A stretch of DNA of 64,000 nucleotides, from contig NZ_LNFY01000011.1 in assembly GCF_011057685.1 (NCBI RefSeq), positions 186,001 to 250,000 on the forward strand. The letters are read 5' to 3'. Source of the stretch: Thermotoga sp. Ku-13t. GTDB taxonomy: Bacteria > Thermotogota > Thermotogae > Thermotogales > DSM-5069. Shown here one piece after another: positions 49,820 to 59,543 of this stretch (positions are counted from its first letter, which is position 1; the number at the start of each line of letters is the position of its first letter). The position numbers were made by a program, and so were the translations under genes. Below the pieces are notes generated by a model. That model was not told the DNA's origin and did no database searches. It was given only the letters and a program-made list of their open reading frames with translations.

Positions 49820-51642
49820 AGAAGTGGAACCACTTTCCAGTTTACATGTGGTCGGGCCCTGGAACGATCAGGATAAACAGGGTGAAGTTCCCCGGGACGG
49901 CGATTGATAAAAAGGTGCACATCGAAGGAGGCCTGAGGATCGGGGCGAGGCGGTTGAAAGAGATGGGTTACAACTGGACCTACTGCACGTACAACTGGGG
50001 CTTTCCACCCGAGATCGAGAAGGAAGACCACGAATATTTCAAGCACACGGTCTCAGAGTACCACGAAGAAGGATTGAAAGTCTTCGGATACGTGCAATTT
50101 TCGAACGTCGTCTTCGACGGTTCTCACATGACGAAGAGATGGTACGCGGTGGATCAGTACGGAAACAGGATCAACTACTACTCGGGACGGTATCTGACCT
50201 GCCCCACCGATGAGGAATGGAGGCAACATCTGGCTGAGATCGTGAAAGGCATAGTCGAAGCCGGGGCGGACGGAGTCTTCTTCGACAACGTGTTCGGTTC
50301 GTGGTTCGGTTTCAGACCGTGCTACTGTGACAGGTGCCAGAAACAGTTCAGAGAGTTCGCGGAAGGTTTGGGTTTCAAAGTCAAAGGCATCCCCGAGTAT
50401 CTCTCCGAAAATGTCGAATCGAAGGCTTATCTGATGTGGAGAAGGAAAATAGTCTGGGAGACGATCGAACAACTCTCAAAGTTTGCAAGATCGATCAATC
50501 CGAACGTGATCATCTCTTCGAACTCGTTCGAAGCGTGTCTGAGCAAACTCGCAGTCATGGCAGGTGTGGATCTGAGGGATGCCTTCAGGGTGCAGGATCT
50601 GGTCATGATAGAGAACCACCAGCTTCCAAGAAAGTTTCAGGGTTTGCAGATTTTCAACACGATGACCTACAGGATCGCACATGCGCATTCCAGAGGAAAA
50701 CCGGTCACCTCGGTACCATACATGCTCGGCATAGGAGCAGACGCGGTCTATCCCATCAGGAACTATCTGCAGGGAATGGCGGAAGCCTACGCCAACGATT
50801 CGGTCATGGTCCTGAAAGGCACCGAATATTTCAACAACGGCCGATGGACGCTCATCACGGCCGACGAGTTCGAAAACGTTCGGAAGCAGATCGCAGACTA
50901 CCACAGCTGGTTCAAAGGCGAAAGCGGAGTCTGGAAAGATTGCTATGGAAAGAAAGCCAGCAAGATCGCGATCTTCCATCCTTACGATTCGCTCACGTTC
51001 CACTGGGAGAGAACGTATTTGCCCTTCTTCGCGGCGCAGCACGAACTGATCAAGCACGGAATAGATTACAGGATCGTGTGGGACGATCTCGACGGTGTGG
51101 AAATCCTGCTGGTACCACCCATATTCGAAGAAACCGAGTTCGAGAAGATCAAGCGTTTCAGCGGGAAGAAGATCTTCTTAGGTTATTCACCTTTCGAGAA
51201 CGAGAAGATCGTCTGGAAGGAAATCTACGAGAGGCTCGTTCAGAACGTCAAGACGGAAGAGCAGCTCATGCTCGAGCAGATACTTTCCCTGCTGAACTTC
51301 TCGGCATACTTCAACGATCCGAACTGGAGAAAGAGGATGGAAAAGGCAAACTTTCTGTTCTTCAACTATTTGAACTACTGTTACGCCTTCTCACATCCGT
51401 TCGAAGCGGATGAACTGATCGAACTGGTGAAACCGTATCAAGCTTGGTCAGTCCAATCCGATGGCTTTCTCATCGTCAGCAGCTTTGAGCGCGACGGAAC
51501 ACTGAAAATCCACGTGGTCAACCTGGAGGACAGGCAGGTGAACGTGGATCTGATCCTTCCGAAAAACTGGCGCGTGGAGAAAGTTGAAAGCTACGATTAC
51601 GAGGGAGCCTTCGTCCACAGGATCTACTCAGTAACCACGTGA
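49813..51642 (+). CDS. Uncharacterised glycosidase-like TIM-barrel protein
   Basis: 609 residues without signal peptide. The N-terminal barrel has the features of uncharacterised glycosyl hydrolase-like (GHL) proteins: GYNWTYCTYNWGFPPE, GLKVFGYVQFSN, EAGADGVFFDNVFGS (candidate acid pair) and the Cys-rich RPCYCDRCQKQF, which could bind a metal. A long middle segment resembles an amidotransferase/trimerisation-like domain (KASKIAIFHPYDSLTFHWE), followed by a beta-sandwich tail. It overlaps the previous gene by 7 bases. Its 3' end overlaps the convergent exporter gene by 15 bases. Substrate unknown. Confidence 0.75.
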   Translation: MVEKWNHFPVYMWSGPGTIRINRVKFPGTAIDKKVHIEGGLRIGARRLKEMGYNWTYCTYNWGFPPEIEKEDHEYFKHTVSEYHEEGLKVFGYVQFSNVVFDGSHMTKRWYAVDQYGNRINYYSGRYLTCPTDEEWRQHLAEIVKGIVEAGADGVFFDNVFGSWFGFRPCYCDRCQKQFREFAEGLGFKVKGIPEYLSENVESKAYLMWRRKIVWETIEQLSKFARSINPNVIISSNSFEACLSKLAVMAGVDLRDAFRVQDLVMIENHQLPRKFQGLQIFNTMTYRIAHAHSRGKPVTSVPYMLGIGADAVYPIRNYLQGMAEAYANDSVMVLKGTEYFNNGRWTLITADEFENVRKQIADYHSWFKGESGVWKDCYGKKASKIAIFHPYDSLTFHWERTYLPFFAAQHELIKHGIDYRIVWDDLDGVEILLVPPIFEETEFEKIKRFSGKKIFLGYSPFENEKIVWKEIYERLVQNVKTEEQLMLEQILSLLNFSAYFNDPNWRKRMEKANFLFFNYLNYCYAFSHPFEADELIELVKPYQAWSVQSDGFLIVSSFERDGTLKIHVVNLEDRQVNVDLILPKNWRVEKVESYDYEGAFVHRIYSVTT

Positions 51643-53715
51643 AGTTTTTTCAGCCTTTGCGGTGCGTTGGAGGAACCATTCTATCAGAATCGGCTGGGAG
51701 AGGAGCGTGAAAGAAAGCCCAAAACCGATGCCGAGGATGAGCAAAAGCGAAACGTTTCTGAACAGGGCAAGCTTCGAAAAGCTGAGGACACAGAAACCTC
51801 CGATCAGCCCCAGCCCGTTGGCGAGTACCGGCATGGAGATGTTCTTTACGGAGGCAGAGACGTCCCTCGTACTTCTCATATCGTGTGCGAGGTGGATCGA
51901 ATAATCGACCACCAATCCGACGAGGATGCTGGCAACGATGGACGTGGCCACGTCGAGTCTCAGTCCCAGCTCCGCGATGAAGAAGAAGTTCAGGATCGCG
52001 GTGAACAGAACTGGGACGACGATCAACAAGGAGAGGAGGGCGTTTCTGAACGCGAACAGGACCGAGCCAAAGATCAGCAGCAAAGAGGCAGACAGGCTCT
52101 GGATCTGGCTGGTGACGATGCTCGAATTGATCTGATCCACGATGAACGCCGCACTCGCAACGGTGAAGTGATAATCCGGATAGTTCTTCAACACCTCAGT
52201 GATCCTGCTCTTCAGTTCTCCTGCTTTCCTGTAAGCTTGCTCCGTCATGTTCACGACGATCCTGATCGTCTTGCTATCGGCCACGAAGTAACGTATCGCC
52301 GGTTGAAAACGTGACATCAGCACCAGACCTGGTACAGGATAATTCACGGGGAACTGAACCGACGATACTCCTTCGATCCGGCGCAGCTCGTTCAGAAGCT
52401 CTGAGATGAGCTGAGAATCTTTCGCCGTGAAGAGACTGTCCTTCTCGACCATGATGTACACAGGCTCTCTGTAAGAAAACTGCTTCGTGAGGATGTCCAA
52501 GGCTCTTCCGACATCGCTGCCCTTTGAGAAGTAAGAAGCCTGGTCCATGCCAACATCTATCCGTGACAGAGAGAGAAAGGTCATCACAACGAGGATCAAC
52601 GAAACCATCAGCAGGATGCGTCCAAGCTTTTCATTTCCGAACCCGAGTAGGACCGTTCGGTGCTGGATGGCTTTCTCTTCTCGCAGAAGCTCGTAACCAG
52701 AAGTGAACAGAATGAGGAACACGAGTGCGAGACCCGAAGAAACCATCAATCCAAGATGCCTGAAGGCTGTTATCTCAACGAACAGGAAAGAGAGAAAGCC
52801 AACGCAGGTGGTCAACATGGAAAAGAAGATCGGTCTGAACATCTCCCGTCTCACCCGATCTTTGAACCTCACCACGCCATTGTAGAAGTGTAGCCCGTAA
52901 GCCGAACCGATGATGATCAGGAAACTCACACACATGACGCTCATCGTGTTGAGCTCGATACCGATCAAACTGACCACAGCGTACACGATCAGATTCGCTT
53001 CGGCTGGTATCAAGAGCGAAACCAGGCTCGCCTTCAAAGATCTCGTTTGCAGATAGAAGATGAGCAGTACCACCAGAAAAGTAATGGCAGGATAAAGGGA
53101 GATCTGATGGATGATCTCACGGAAAAGGTGTTTGTTTATCACAAGCTGGCCGAAGGCGAGGGCGTTCAGATCTTGAAAATCGTTCAAAACCTTTTCTATC
53201 TCACTCAAAGCCCTGTCCTCGTTGTAGCCTGGGCTCAGCGTGCAGTGTAAGAGCACGTACCTTGCATTCTTCGAGATGAAGGAGCTCGCTTCGGGATCCG
53301 TGAGGATTTCTTCGTCGAGTTTCGAACCGTCGAAGTATGGTTTCCTGAAGCTGTAGTTGAGGACGCTGAGCACGTTTTTCACGCATGGAAGGTTTGAAAG
53401 CTGGTTCTGAAGTTCGTTGAGTCTGAGCAACGCCTGGACTGTCAAAAAACCTTCGGGATAGTGTGCGAGCACCACGAACTGAGATCCGTCGTTGAATTTC
53501 TGTACGATCTTGAAAAAGGCCTTCAGCTCTTCGTTGTTTATCTGCTCTATACCAACCCTGGAACTGTATCCTGGCAAAAAGACAAAATAACTGGCGTTTA
53601 TGCGCGCCTTGAAGTAGATGATCACACCTGAAATCACACAGACGATCAAAAACAAAATTGTGAACGCGTACCTTCGTAGCCACACGAATTTCATTCTAGC
53701 CATGACAGTTTTCAT
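51628..53715 (-). CDS. RND-superfamily exporter (MMPL/HAE3-like)
   Basis: 695 residues with two repeats, each of one helix, a large external loop and five more helices. VCVSFLIIIGSAYGLHFYNG and TSIVASILVGLVVDYSIHLAHD are the conserved TM4 regions with the acidic residues that carry protons in RND pumps (an Asp is present in the second repeat). Single-gene HAE3-type exporters move lipids or hydrophobic compounds. No membrane-fusion partner is adjacent. The start is uncertain: ATG 53715, 53700 or 53691, none with a clear ribosome site. It may be cotranscribed with the upstream PBP gene (26-base gap). Confidence 0.85.
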   Translation of the reverse strand: MKTVMARMKFVWLRRYAFTILFLIVCVISGVIIYFKARINASYFVFLPGYSSRVGIEQINNEELKAFFKIVQKFNDGSQFVVLAHYPEGFLTVQALLRLNELQNQLSNLPCVKNVLSVLNYSFRKPYFDGSKLDEEILTDPEASSFISKNARYVLLHCTLSPGYNEDRALSEIEKVLNDFQDLNALAFGQLVINKHLFREIIHQISLYPAITFLVVLLIFYLQTRSLKASLVSLLIPAEANLIVYAVVSLIGIELNTMSVMCVSFLIIIGSAYGLHFYNGVVRFKDRVRREMFRPIFFSMLTTCVGFLSFLFVEITAFRHLGLMVSSGLALVFLILFTSGYELLREEKAIQHRTVLLGFGNEKLGRILLMVSLILVVMTFLSLSRIDVGMDQASYFSKGSDVGRALDILTKQFSYREPVYIMVEKDSLFTAKDSQLISELLNELRRIEGVSSVQFPVNYPVPGLVLMSRFQPAIRYFVADSKTIRIVVNMTEQAYRKAGELKSRITEVLKNYPDYHFTVASAAFIVDQINSSIVTSQIQSLSASLLLIFGSVLFAFRNALLSLLIVVPVLFTAILNFFFIAELGLRLDVATSIVASILVGLVVDYSIHLAHDMRSTRDVSASVKNISMPVLANGLGLIGGFCVLSFSKLALFRNVSLLLILGIGFGLSFTLLSQPILIEWFLQRTAKAEKTSRGY

Positions 53716-53741
53716 CGACGTTTCTGTCTCGACAAAAACGT

Positions 53742-55664
53742 TTACCAGGTGCGTTTCGTTCTGATCATTTCCCAGAGCTGTCTGGCGAGCTGTGGAGAAC
53801 GTTCGTTCACACTGCTCAGAAAATCGAGCATGGCTGAGCTATCAAGCTTGGAAACGAGTTCAGCGAGCGTTTCAAGGCTCAAATAGCCCTCATCGAGCCA
53901 CCGCATGATCCTGTCCACGTCGAGCGTCAGCGATGGCAGGGTGGTTTTCACCGTCAAACTGGACTGCACGACCCAGTTCGGCATCTTGCCACGGTAGTTG
54001 TAGCTGGATACAAGCTGAGACCAGATCGGGGCCGCGTTGACACCCCCCGTGGGGTTCTCACCGTCCACGGCCACCGCCATGATGAAGGTTTGATCACCCC
54101 CGACGAACCAGGCTGTTTTGGAAGAAGTGCCTGTCTTACCCGCAACAGGAACTTTCTGCCGTGCGCGCACGCCGGTTCCCCTCTCGACAACTTCACGCAT
54201 CACATTGAGCAAGACGACTGAAGATTCCATAGGAGTGATTTTTCTAGCCCTGACAACGTGGATCACCCTCACCGAAGCTTCGTAAACGACTCTCCCATTG
54301 GGATCTTCGATGCGCTGCACGATGTACGGCTTCAGAACGGCACCACCATTGAAGATAGCTGCGTAAGCCTTCAAAATCTCTTCAGGTGCCGTTTCGAGTG
54401 TACCGAGGGCGATCGTCATGTCGTCTGGATAATAACCTTCGATCTTCAGCTCGTTCTTGAGAAAATCGATCACCTTTTCTCTTCCGAGTTGCATGAACAG
54501 GTTCACCGAAGGTATGTTCAGAGAATCAACGAGCGCCTGTCTCATCGTGACGACGCCACGGTAACGCTTGTCGAAGTTCTCAGGAGTCCAGTCACCGATC
54601 TTCAATGGCAGATCGATCAGCTCGCTGTCCACTGACCAGCCTTCCAGAACGGCGAGATAGTAATACAGGGGTTTGATCGCCGAGCCAAGCAGCCTTCTAC
54701 CTTCAGGATAGGTCAGACCAACACCTTTGTAAACCAGCACCGCGCCGGACATTGGATCTATCGCTTCGACGATGATGTTTGGAGCCAGACCCAGCGCGGC
54801 CTGCGAAAGCTTTCTGTCCAGAGTCGTGTAGATCCTGTAACCCTGTCTCAGCTCATCCAGACCGTAACCGATCTCTTTGAGCTCTCTGACCACCCTCCAG
54901 AACACTTCCTCATCCATGCTGAACACGGACCTGCCCGAATAATTCATTCTCTCGAGTTCTTCCAGCGACTGACGGTGAACACTCTCACTTATGTAACGTT
55001 CCTCGAGCAAGGCGTCCAGCACCGTTTTCGCCTTGCGTTTCGCGATCTGCCAGTCTCTGAGCGGGTTGAAGTTCTCGGGCGAACGCACCACACCCACCAG
55101 GAGTGCCGCTTCGTTCAGGTTAATCCCGCTCAGATCTTTTCCAAAGTAATATCTTGCTGCGCTGGCGAATCCGTAAAGACCATTCCCCATGTACACGGAG
55201 TTTATGTACATCTGCAGAATTTCTTCCTTCGTCCTGTGCCTTTCGAGCCAGAGTGCGATGAACATTTCTCTGATCTTCCTCTGCCAGCTGACTTTCGGTG
55301 AAAGGTACAAGGTTCGTGCGAGTTGCTGTGTGATGGTACTTCCTCCCTCGCTGATCGACATGCTGGTGATGTTTCTCACCACGGCCCTCGCGATGCCGAG
55401 AGGATCGATGCCCGCGTGGAGATAGAAGCGTTTGTCTTCAGAAACCAGCAAGGCGTTCAAAAAGTACGGAGGAACGTCCTCGAGCCTGACCCAGAAAGAC
55501 CGCGGCAGGGACATCGGTGTGCCGTCCGAATACACGAGCAATAAACCTGTCGGCATGCGCGACTCCGGCGATGGCAGATCCTTCGTGAACTGAACGTAGA
55601 AGTAAGAAAGTACCACGATCGTGAGAAAAAAACCACACAGAAAACCTAAGAGTCTCCAGCGCAT
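53742..55664 (-). CDS. Class A penicillin-binding protein (bifunctional transglycosylase/transpeptidase)
   Basis: 640 residues. One N-terminal membrane helix (5-25), then a GT51 glycosyltransferase domain (catalytic Glu76 in VSEDKRFYLHAGID; GGSTITQQLARTLY and LERHRTKEEILQMYIN), then a transpeptidase domain with the active-site Ser in LLGSAIKPLYY, SLN in VDSLNIPSVN and KTGTSSKTAWFVGG. It polymerises and cross-links peptidoglycan outside the membrane. Shorter than E. coli PBP1a and without extra C-terminal domains. Start overlaps the ogt end by 19 bases. Confidence 0.95.
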   Translation of the reverse strand: MRWRLLGFLCGFFLTIVVLSYFYVQFTKDLPSPESRMPTGLLLVYSDGTPMSLPRSFWVRLEDVPPYFLNALLVSEDKRFYLHAGIDPLGIARAVVRNITSMSISEGGSTITQQLARTLYLSPKVSWQRKIREMFIALWLERHRTKEEILQMYINSVYMGNGLYGFASAARYYFGKDLSGINLNEAALLVGVVRSPENFNPLRDWQIAKRKAKTVLDALLEERYISESVHRQSLEELERMNYSGRSVFSMDEEVFWRVVRELKEIGYGLDELRQGYRIYTTLDRKLSQAALGLAPNIIVEAIDPMSGAVLVYKGVGLTYPEGRRLLGSAIKPLYYYLAVLEGWSVDSELIDLPLKIGDWTPENFDKRYRGVVTMRQALVDSLNIPSVNLFMQLGREKVIDFLKNELKIEGYYPDDMTIALGTLETAPEEILKAYAAIFNGGAVLKPYIVQRIEDPNGRVVYEASVRVIHVVRARKITPMESSVVLLNVMREVVERGTGVRARQKVPVAGKTGTSSKTAWFVGGDQTFIMAVAVDGENPTGGVNAAPIWSQLVSSYNYRGKMPNWVVQSSLTVKTTLPSLTLDVDRIMRWLDEGYLSLETLAELVSKLDSSAMLDFLSSVNERSPQLARQLWEMIRTKRTW

Positions 55665-56098
55665 CTTTCACCACGCTCGAGTGCGAGCAAATTCTTCTTC
55701 CATTCCAGTCCGGCGCTGAACCCCCCGAGAGAGTTCTTACCGACCACCCTGTGACAGGGAAAATACAAAGGCAACGGATTGCGCTTGAGCGCCTGGCCGA
55801 CGGCCCTCGGAGAGGTGCCGAGCATCTTCGCAAGTTCACCGTAACTGATCGTGGAACCGTAGGGAACATCCCTCAAAGCTTGCCAGACTCTGAGCTCGAA
55901 CTTTGTTCCACTAACCTTCACGGGAAAATCCAGCCGGGTCCTGACGCCTCTGAAGTATCCGTCCAGCTGTTTCACGACGACTTCAACTGGTTTCACAGTG
56001 TCTTCGCATCTCTCACCGAGCTCTATGCCGCACACACGTCCTTCTTCCAGCTTCACACAGATCGGACCGAAGACAGATTCGTAGCAGAAACTCTCCAC
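55646..56098 (-). CDS. ogt: Methylated-DNA--protein-cysteine methyltransferase
   Basis: 150 residues. Removes alkyl groups from O6-alkylguanine by suicide transfer to Cys115 in LYFPCHRVVG. Also FELRVWQALRDVPYG and ISYGELAKMLGTSPRAVGQA, the DNA-binding helix-turn-helix. Length is normal for the Ogt/MGMT family without an Ada domain. First gene of a minus-strand set with the PBP; divergent from the P1 peptidase gene. Confidence 0.96.
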   Translation of the reverse strand: MESFCYESVFGPICVKLEEGRVCGIELGERCEDTVKPVEVVVKQLDGYFRGVRTRLDFPVKVSGTKFELRVWQALRDVPYGSTISYGELAKMLGTSPRAVGQALKRNPLPLYFPCHRVVGKNSLGGFSAGLEWKKNLLALERGERCAGDS

Positions 56099-56123
56099 GA
56101 GGGTTTCCTCCCAGAATCCAATT

Positions 56124-56129
56124 TATAAT
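56124..56129 (+). promoter_or_regulatory. Candidate -10 box for the P1 peptidase-lepA operon
   Basis: A consensus TATAAT 20 bases before the TTG start, in the 51-base gap between divergent genes. No recognisable -35 at 16-18 bases upstream, and the leader would be short; low confidence. Confidence 0.35.
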
Positions 56130-56149
56130 ATCACGGAGGAGGAAGGGCC

Positions 56150-57142
56150 TTGCGTCCACGCTTCAGAGAGTACGGGCTTTCTTTCGGGAGACTCGAACCT
56201 GGAGAAAAGAACCTTCTGAGCGATGTGGCTGGAGTGCGTGTAGGGCACGTCAGTATCGTCATGAACGAACCGACCATCGTTCGCACCGGTGTGACCGTGA
56301 TTGTGCCGAGTGAGAAGATCTTCGAAGAACCTGTCAGTGCGGCGCGCGCCGTTCTGAACGGCTTTGGAAAGTCAGCGGGTTTGATGCAGATAGAAGAGCT
56401 CGGACAGATAGAAACACCCATCGTGCTCACGAACACGCTCAGCGTCGGTCATGCGTTTCAGGGTGTGGTCGAGCTTGCTGCGAAGAAGAAGAGGTTCAGA
56501 ACGCTCAATCCAATCGTCGGGGAGTGCAACGATGGTTTGCTGAACGACATACTCTATCCCGCGGTGAAACCGTCACACGTTGTGGAAGCTTACGAGAAGA
56601 CCTGCGAAGTTTTCGAACTCGGATCCGTCGGTGTCGGTACGGGCATGGTTTGCTTCGGGTTCAAGGGTGGAATCGGCAGTGCTTCGAGGAAGCTGAAGGA
56701 TGGACATGTGCTTGGGGCACTGGTTCTTGCAAATTTTGGTAACTTCGAAGATCTCACGATCCTCAACAGGAGAGCGTGTGAGCACGTCAAAATGGGCGTG
56801 GTGAGGAAGAACGAAGGTTCGATCGTGATCGTTCTGGCAACGGACGTTCCGCTCGATTCGAGACAGCTGAAAAGGGTTGCGAGGCATTCCTTCCTGGCTC
56901 TCGGCATGCTGGGTTCACCGGGTTATCACGGCAGTGGGGACGTGTGCATAGCGTTCTCGACGCAGAAAGGGTATGTGAGTGAAGATAGGGAACTGTTCGA
57001 CGAACTCTTCAGGGCTGCGGTGGAAAGCGTCTACGAGGCCGTGTGTGACGCTCTGTTCTGTGCGGAAACTGTAGAAGGTTTTCAGGCCAGGGCGGAAGCG
57101 ATGCCGATCGAATGGCTCTTAGATGGGGGTAGATCCATTTGA
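56150..57142 (+). CDS. P1 (DmpA/S58) family aminopeptidase
   Basis: 330 residues. Self-processing Ntn-type peptidase: LSDVAGVRVGHVSI, NTLSVGHAFQGV, GSVGVGTGMVCFGFKGGIGSA, ALVLANFGNFEDL, and the presumed self-cleavage site Gly-Ser in NEGSIVIVLATDVPL, where Ser becomes the new N-terminal nucleophile. Family members release N-terminal D- or beta-amino acids or short peptides. TTG start with GGAGGA 6 bases upstream. Its stop overlaps the lepA start (TTGA), so the two are coupled. Confidence 0.9.
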   Translation: MRPRFREYGLSFGRLEPGEKNLLSDVAGVRVGHVSIVMNEPTIVRTGVTVIVPSEKIFEEPVSAARAVLNGFGKSAGLMQIEELGQIETPIVLTNTLSVGHAFQGVVELAAKKKRFRTLNPIVGECNDGLLNDILYPAVKPSHVVEAYEKTCEVFELGSVGVGTGMVCFGFKGGIGSASRKLKDGHVLGALVLANFGNFEDLTILNRRACEHVKMGVVRKNEGSIVIVLATDVPLDSRQLKRVARHSFLALGMLGSPGYHGSGDVCIAFSTQKGYVSEDRELFDELFRAAVESVYEAVCDALFCAETVEGFQARAEAMPIEWLLDGGRSI

Positions 57143-58950
57143 AGGACACGAAGTTCATAAGGAACATCTGCACGATCGCCCACATAGACCATGGAAAGAC
57201 CACTTTCGTCGACAGGATCCTAGAAATCACCAAGACCGTCGATCCACGAAAGATGCACGAACAGTTCCTCGACCAGATGGACATCGAGAGGGAGCGAGGG
57301 ATCACGATAAAGGCTCAACCCGTCAAGGTGATCTACAACTACGATGGCGAAGATTACGAGATCAACATCATAGACACGCCAGGCCACGTCGACTTCTCCT
57401 ATGAAGTGAGCAGGAGCATGGCCGCGTGCGAAGGGGCCGTGCTCATAGTGGATGCCTCGCAGGGAATAGAAGCGCAGACCGTGGCACACAGCTATCTGGC
57501 CATCGAGAACGATCTGGATATAGTGCCGGTGCTGAACAAAATAGACCTTCCGAACGCGAACGTTGAAGAAAGCCTGCAGCAGGTGGTGGACCTGCTCGGA
57601 GTTTCCAGGGAAGAAGTGCTCAAAATGAGTGCGAAAACCGGTGAAGGTGTCGAGCAGGTCCTCAGAGCGATCATCGAGAGGGTCAGACCACCGGAGGGAG
57701 ACCCGAACAAACCCTTGAAGGCGCTGATCTTCGACGCGAAGTACGACAAGTACAGGGGAGTCATCGTGTACGTGAGGATCTTCGACGGCGTTCTGAAAAA
57801 GAAAGACCAGATACTGATCATGTCGACGAACCGGCGTTACGAAGTCGAGGAAGTGGGTGTCTTCACCCCAGCAATGATTCCGACAGACAATCTGGGACCC
57901 GGTGAGGTCGGTTACGTCATTGCAGGTATCAAAGAGGTTTCCGAAGCTAAGGTCGGTGACACGATAACGAATGCGCTGATGCCCGTAGCCGAGCCGTTGC
58001 CGGGCTATCGCGACGTGAAACCCATGGTCTACGCGAGCGTCTTTCCGGGTCTGCCCGAGTACTACGAGGAGCTGAAAAAATCACTCGAAAAGCTCAAACT
58101 GAACGACTGGGCTTTGACCTTCGAACCGACCACATCACCCGCGCTCGGTTTTGGATTCAGGTGTGGCTTTCTTGGGCTGCTGCACATGGACGTGGTGAGG
58201 GAACGACTCGAGCGCGAGTTCGAAATGAGCGTGATCATGACGGCCCCCAACGTGGAGTATAAGGTTCTGCTCAGAAACGGTCAGACGCTGATCGTCAACG
58301 ATCCGGCGAAGTTTCCCGATGAAGAACTCATAGAGAAAGTCTATGAACCATACGTTCGACTCTCCATCATCACGCCCACCGATTACATGGGTAACATAAT
58401 GACGCACCTGCAGAACGAGAGGAGGGCCACACTTCAGCACACCGAGAACGCCGGAAAGAACAGGATCATCATGTACTTCAAAGCTCCGCTTTCGGAGATC
58501 ATCACAGACTTCTTCGACAAACTCAAGGCGATGAGCAGAGGTTACGCATCCATGGACTATGAGATGCTTGGTTTCGAAGAATCCGAAATCGTCAAGATCA
58601 CAGTTTTGGTGAACAGAGAGCCCGTTGACGCCCTCTCGACGCTGGTCCACAAGAGCAAGGCCTACACGGTCGCGAAGAAACTCGTGGAGAAACTCGCGGA
58701 ACTCATTCCGAGGCATCAGTTCGAAATACCGATCCAGGCCAAAGCGGGGGGACGCATCATCGCGAGGGCGGACATCAAAGCGCTCAGGAAGGACGTGCTC
58801 GCCAAGTGTTACGGCGGTGATGTGACTAGGAAGATGAAGCTCCTGGAGAAACAGAAGGAAGGAAAGAAGAAGCTCAGAGAGATCGGTCAGGTGAGCATCC
58901 CCCAGGAAGCGTTCCTCGCAATACTGAAAATAGGTGAGGAAGAAAAGTGA
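57139..58950 (+). CDS. lepA: Elongation factor 4 (LepA GTPase)
   Basis: 603 residues, the usual length. Ribosome-associated GTPase that remodels stalled or mistranslocated ribosomes. G1 AHIDHGKTT, G2/G3 RGITIK and DTPGHVDFSYE, G4 NKIDLP; later domains carry GEVGYVIAGIKEV, the EF-G-like domain V and the LepA-specific C-terminal part (QAKAGGRIIARADIKALRKDVLAKCYGGD, shown here only by position near residues 535-560). TTG start behind GGGGGT. Confidence 0.96.
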   Translation: MKDTKFIRNICTIAHIDHGKTTFVDRILEITKTVDPRKMHEQFLDQMDIERERGITIKAQPVKVIYNYDGEDYEINIIDTPGHVDFSYEVSRSMAACEGAVLIVDASQGIEAQTVAHSYLAIENDLDIVPVLNKIDLPNANVEESLQQVVDLLGVSREEVLKMSAKTGEGVEQVLRAIIERVRPPEGDPNKPLKALIFDAKYDKYRGVIVYVRIFDGVLKKKDQILIMSTNRRYEVEEVGVFTPAMIPTDNLGPGEVGYVIAGIKEVSEAKVGDTITNALMPVAEPLPGYRDVKPMVYASVFPGLPEYYEELKKSLEKLKLNDWALTFEPTTSPALGFGFRCGFLGLLHMDVVRERLEREFEMSVIMTAPNVEYKVLLRNGQTLIVNDPAKFPDEELIEKVYEPYVRLSIITPTDYMGNIMTHLQNERRATLQHTENAGKNRIIMYFKAPLSEIITDFFDKLKAMSRGYASMDYEMLGFEESEIVKITVLVNREPVDALSTLVHKSKAYTVAKKLVEKLAELIPRHQFEIPIQAKAGGRIIARADIKALRKDVLAKCYGGDVTRKMKLLEKQKEGKKKLREIGQVSIPQEAFLAILKIGEEEK

Positions 58951-59051
58951 GAAATCTGTTGGAATCATACCTCAACTTTTAATCTTCGGGCAACCCACGC
59001 CATTGCATTGGTGAATATAATCATGACTGCCCACCGATTGGGGTGTTGCCT
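58951..59051 (+). promoter_or_regulatory. Gap upstream of ruvC with a possible promoter
   Basis: 101 bases. TATAAT at 59016-59021 lies 30 bases before the ruvC start; no good -35 accompanies it. No terminator hairpin after lepA was seen, so readthrough into ruvC-polC is possible. Confidence 0.35.
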
Positions 59052-59543
59052 TTGAAAATACTTGGACTCGACCCCGGCTTTGGTACGTTCGGATACGGCG
59101 TCATCGAGGCTTCGAAGAACAGGCTGCGGCACGTCGCTCACGGGGTCATCATCACAGAGAAAGATGAACCTATCCAGTTGAGATTGAAAAACCTTTACTA
59201 TCAGATCAAAAAGATTGTCGAACAGCATTCACCGGATGAAGTGGCTGTGGAACAACTGTTTTTCTACAGAAACGTGACCACAGCGATCGCCGTCGGAGAA
59301 GCGCGAGGTGTTTCGCTTCTCGCGGTGGTCGAGTGCGACGTTCCGATCTTTGAATACACACCTCAGATGGTCAAAAAGGCTGTCACCGGCAGTGGGAAGG
59401 CAACGAAGGCCGACGTTCAGAAGTGGGTCATGCTGTTGCTGGGACTCGAAGAAAAACCGAGGCCGGACGACGCAGCCGACGCGCTCGCGATAGCGATATG
59501 TCACGCACATCTGAGAGAGTTCGAGCGGAGGTTCTCGCCATGA
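59052..59543 (+). CDS. ruvC: Crossover junction endonuclease RuvC
   Basis: 163 residues. Resolves Holliday junctions. Catalytic acids: Asp in GLDPGFGTFG, Glu in VAVEQLFFYRN and the Asp pair in RPDDAADALAIAICHAH. TTG 59052 follows GGGGTG by 6 bases and gives MKILGLDPG, matching homologues; the frame is open to GTG 59043. Its stop overlaps the polC start (ATGA). Confidence 0.95.
   Translation: MKILGLDPGFGTFGYGVIEASKNRLRHVAHGVIITEKDEPIQLRLKNLYYQIKKIVEQHSPDEVAVEQLFFYRNVTTAIAVGEARGVSLLAVVECDVPIFEYTPQMVKKAVTGSGKATKADVQKWVMLLLGLEEKPRPDDAADALAIAICHAHLREFERRFSP

Noticed and set aside
59423-59539. Extension of PolC upstream into ruvC
   Set aside because: Homologues start near ATG 59540, which overlaps the ruvC stop by 4 bases; the upstream residues are only the alternate frame of ruvC.
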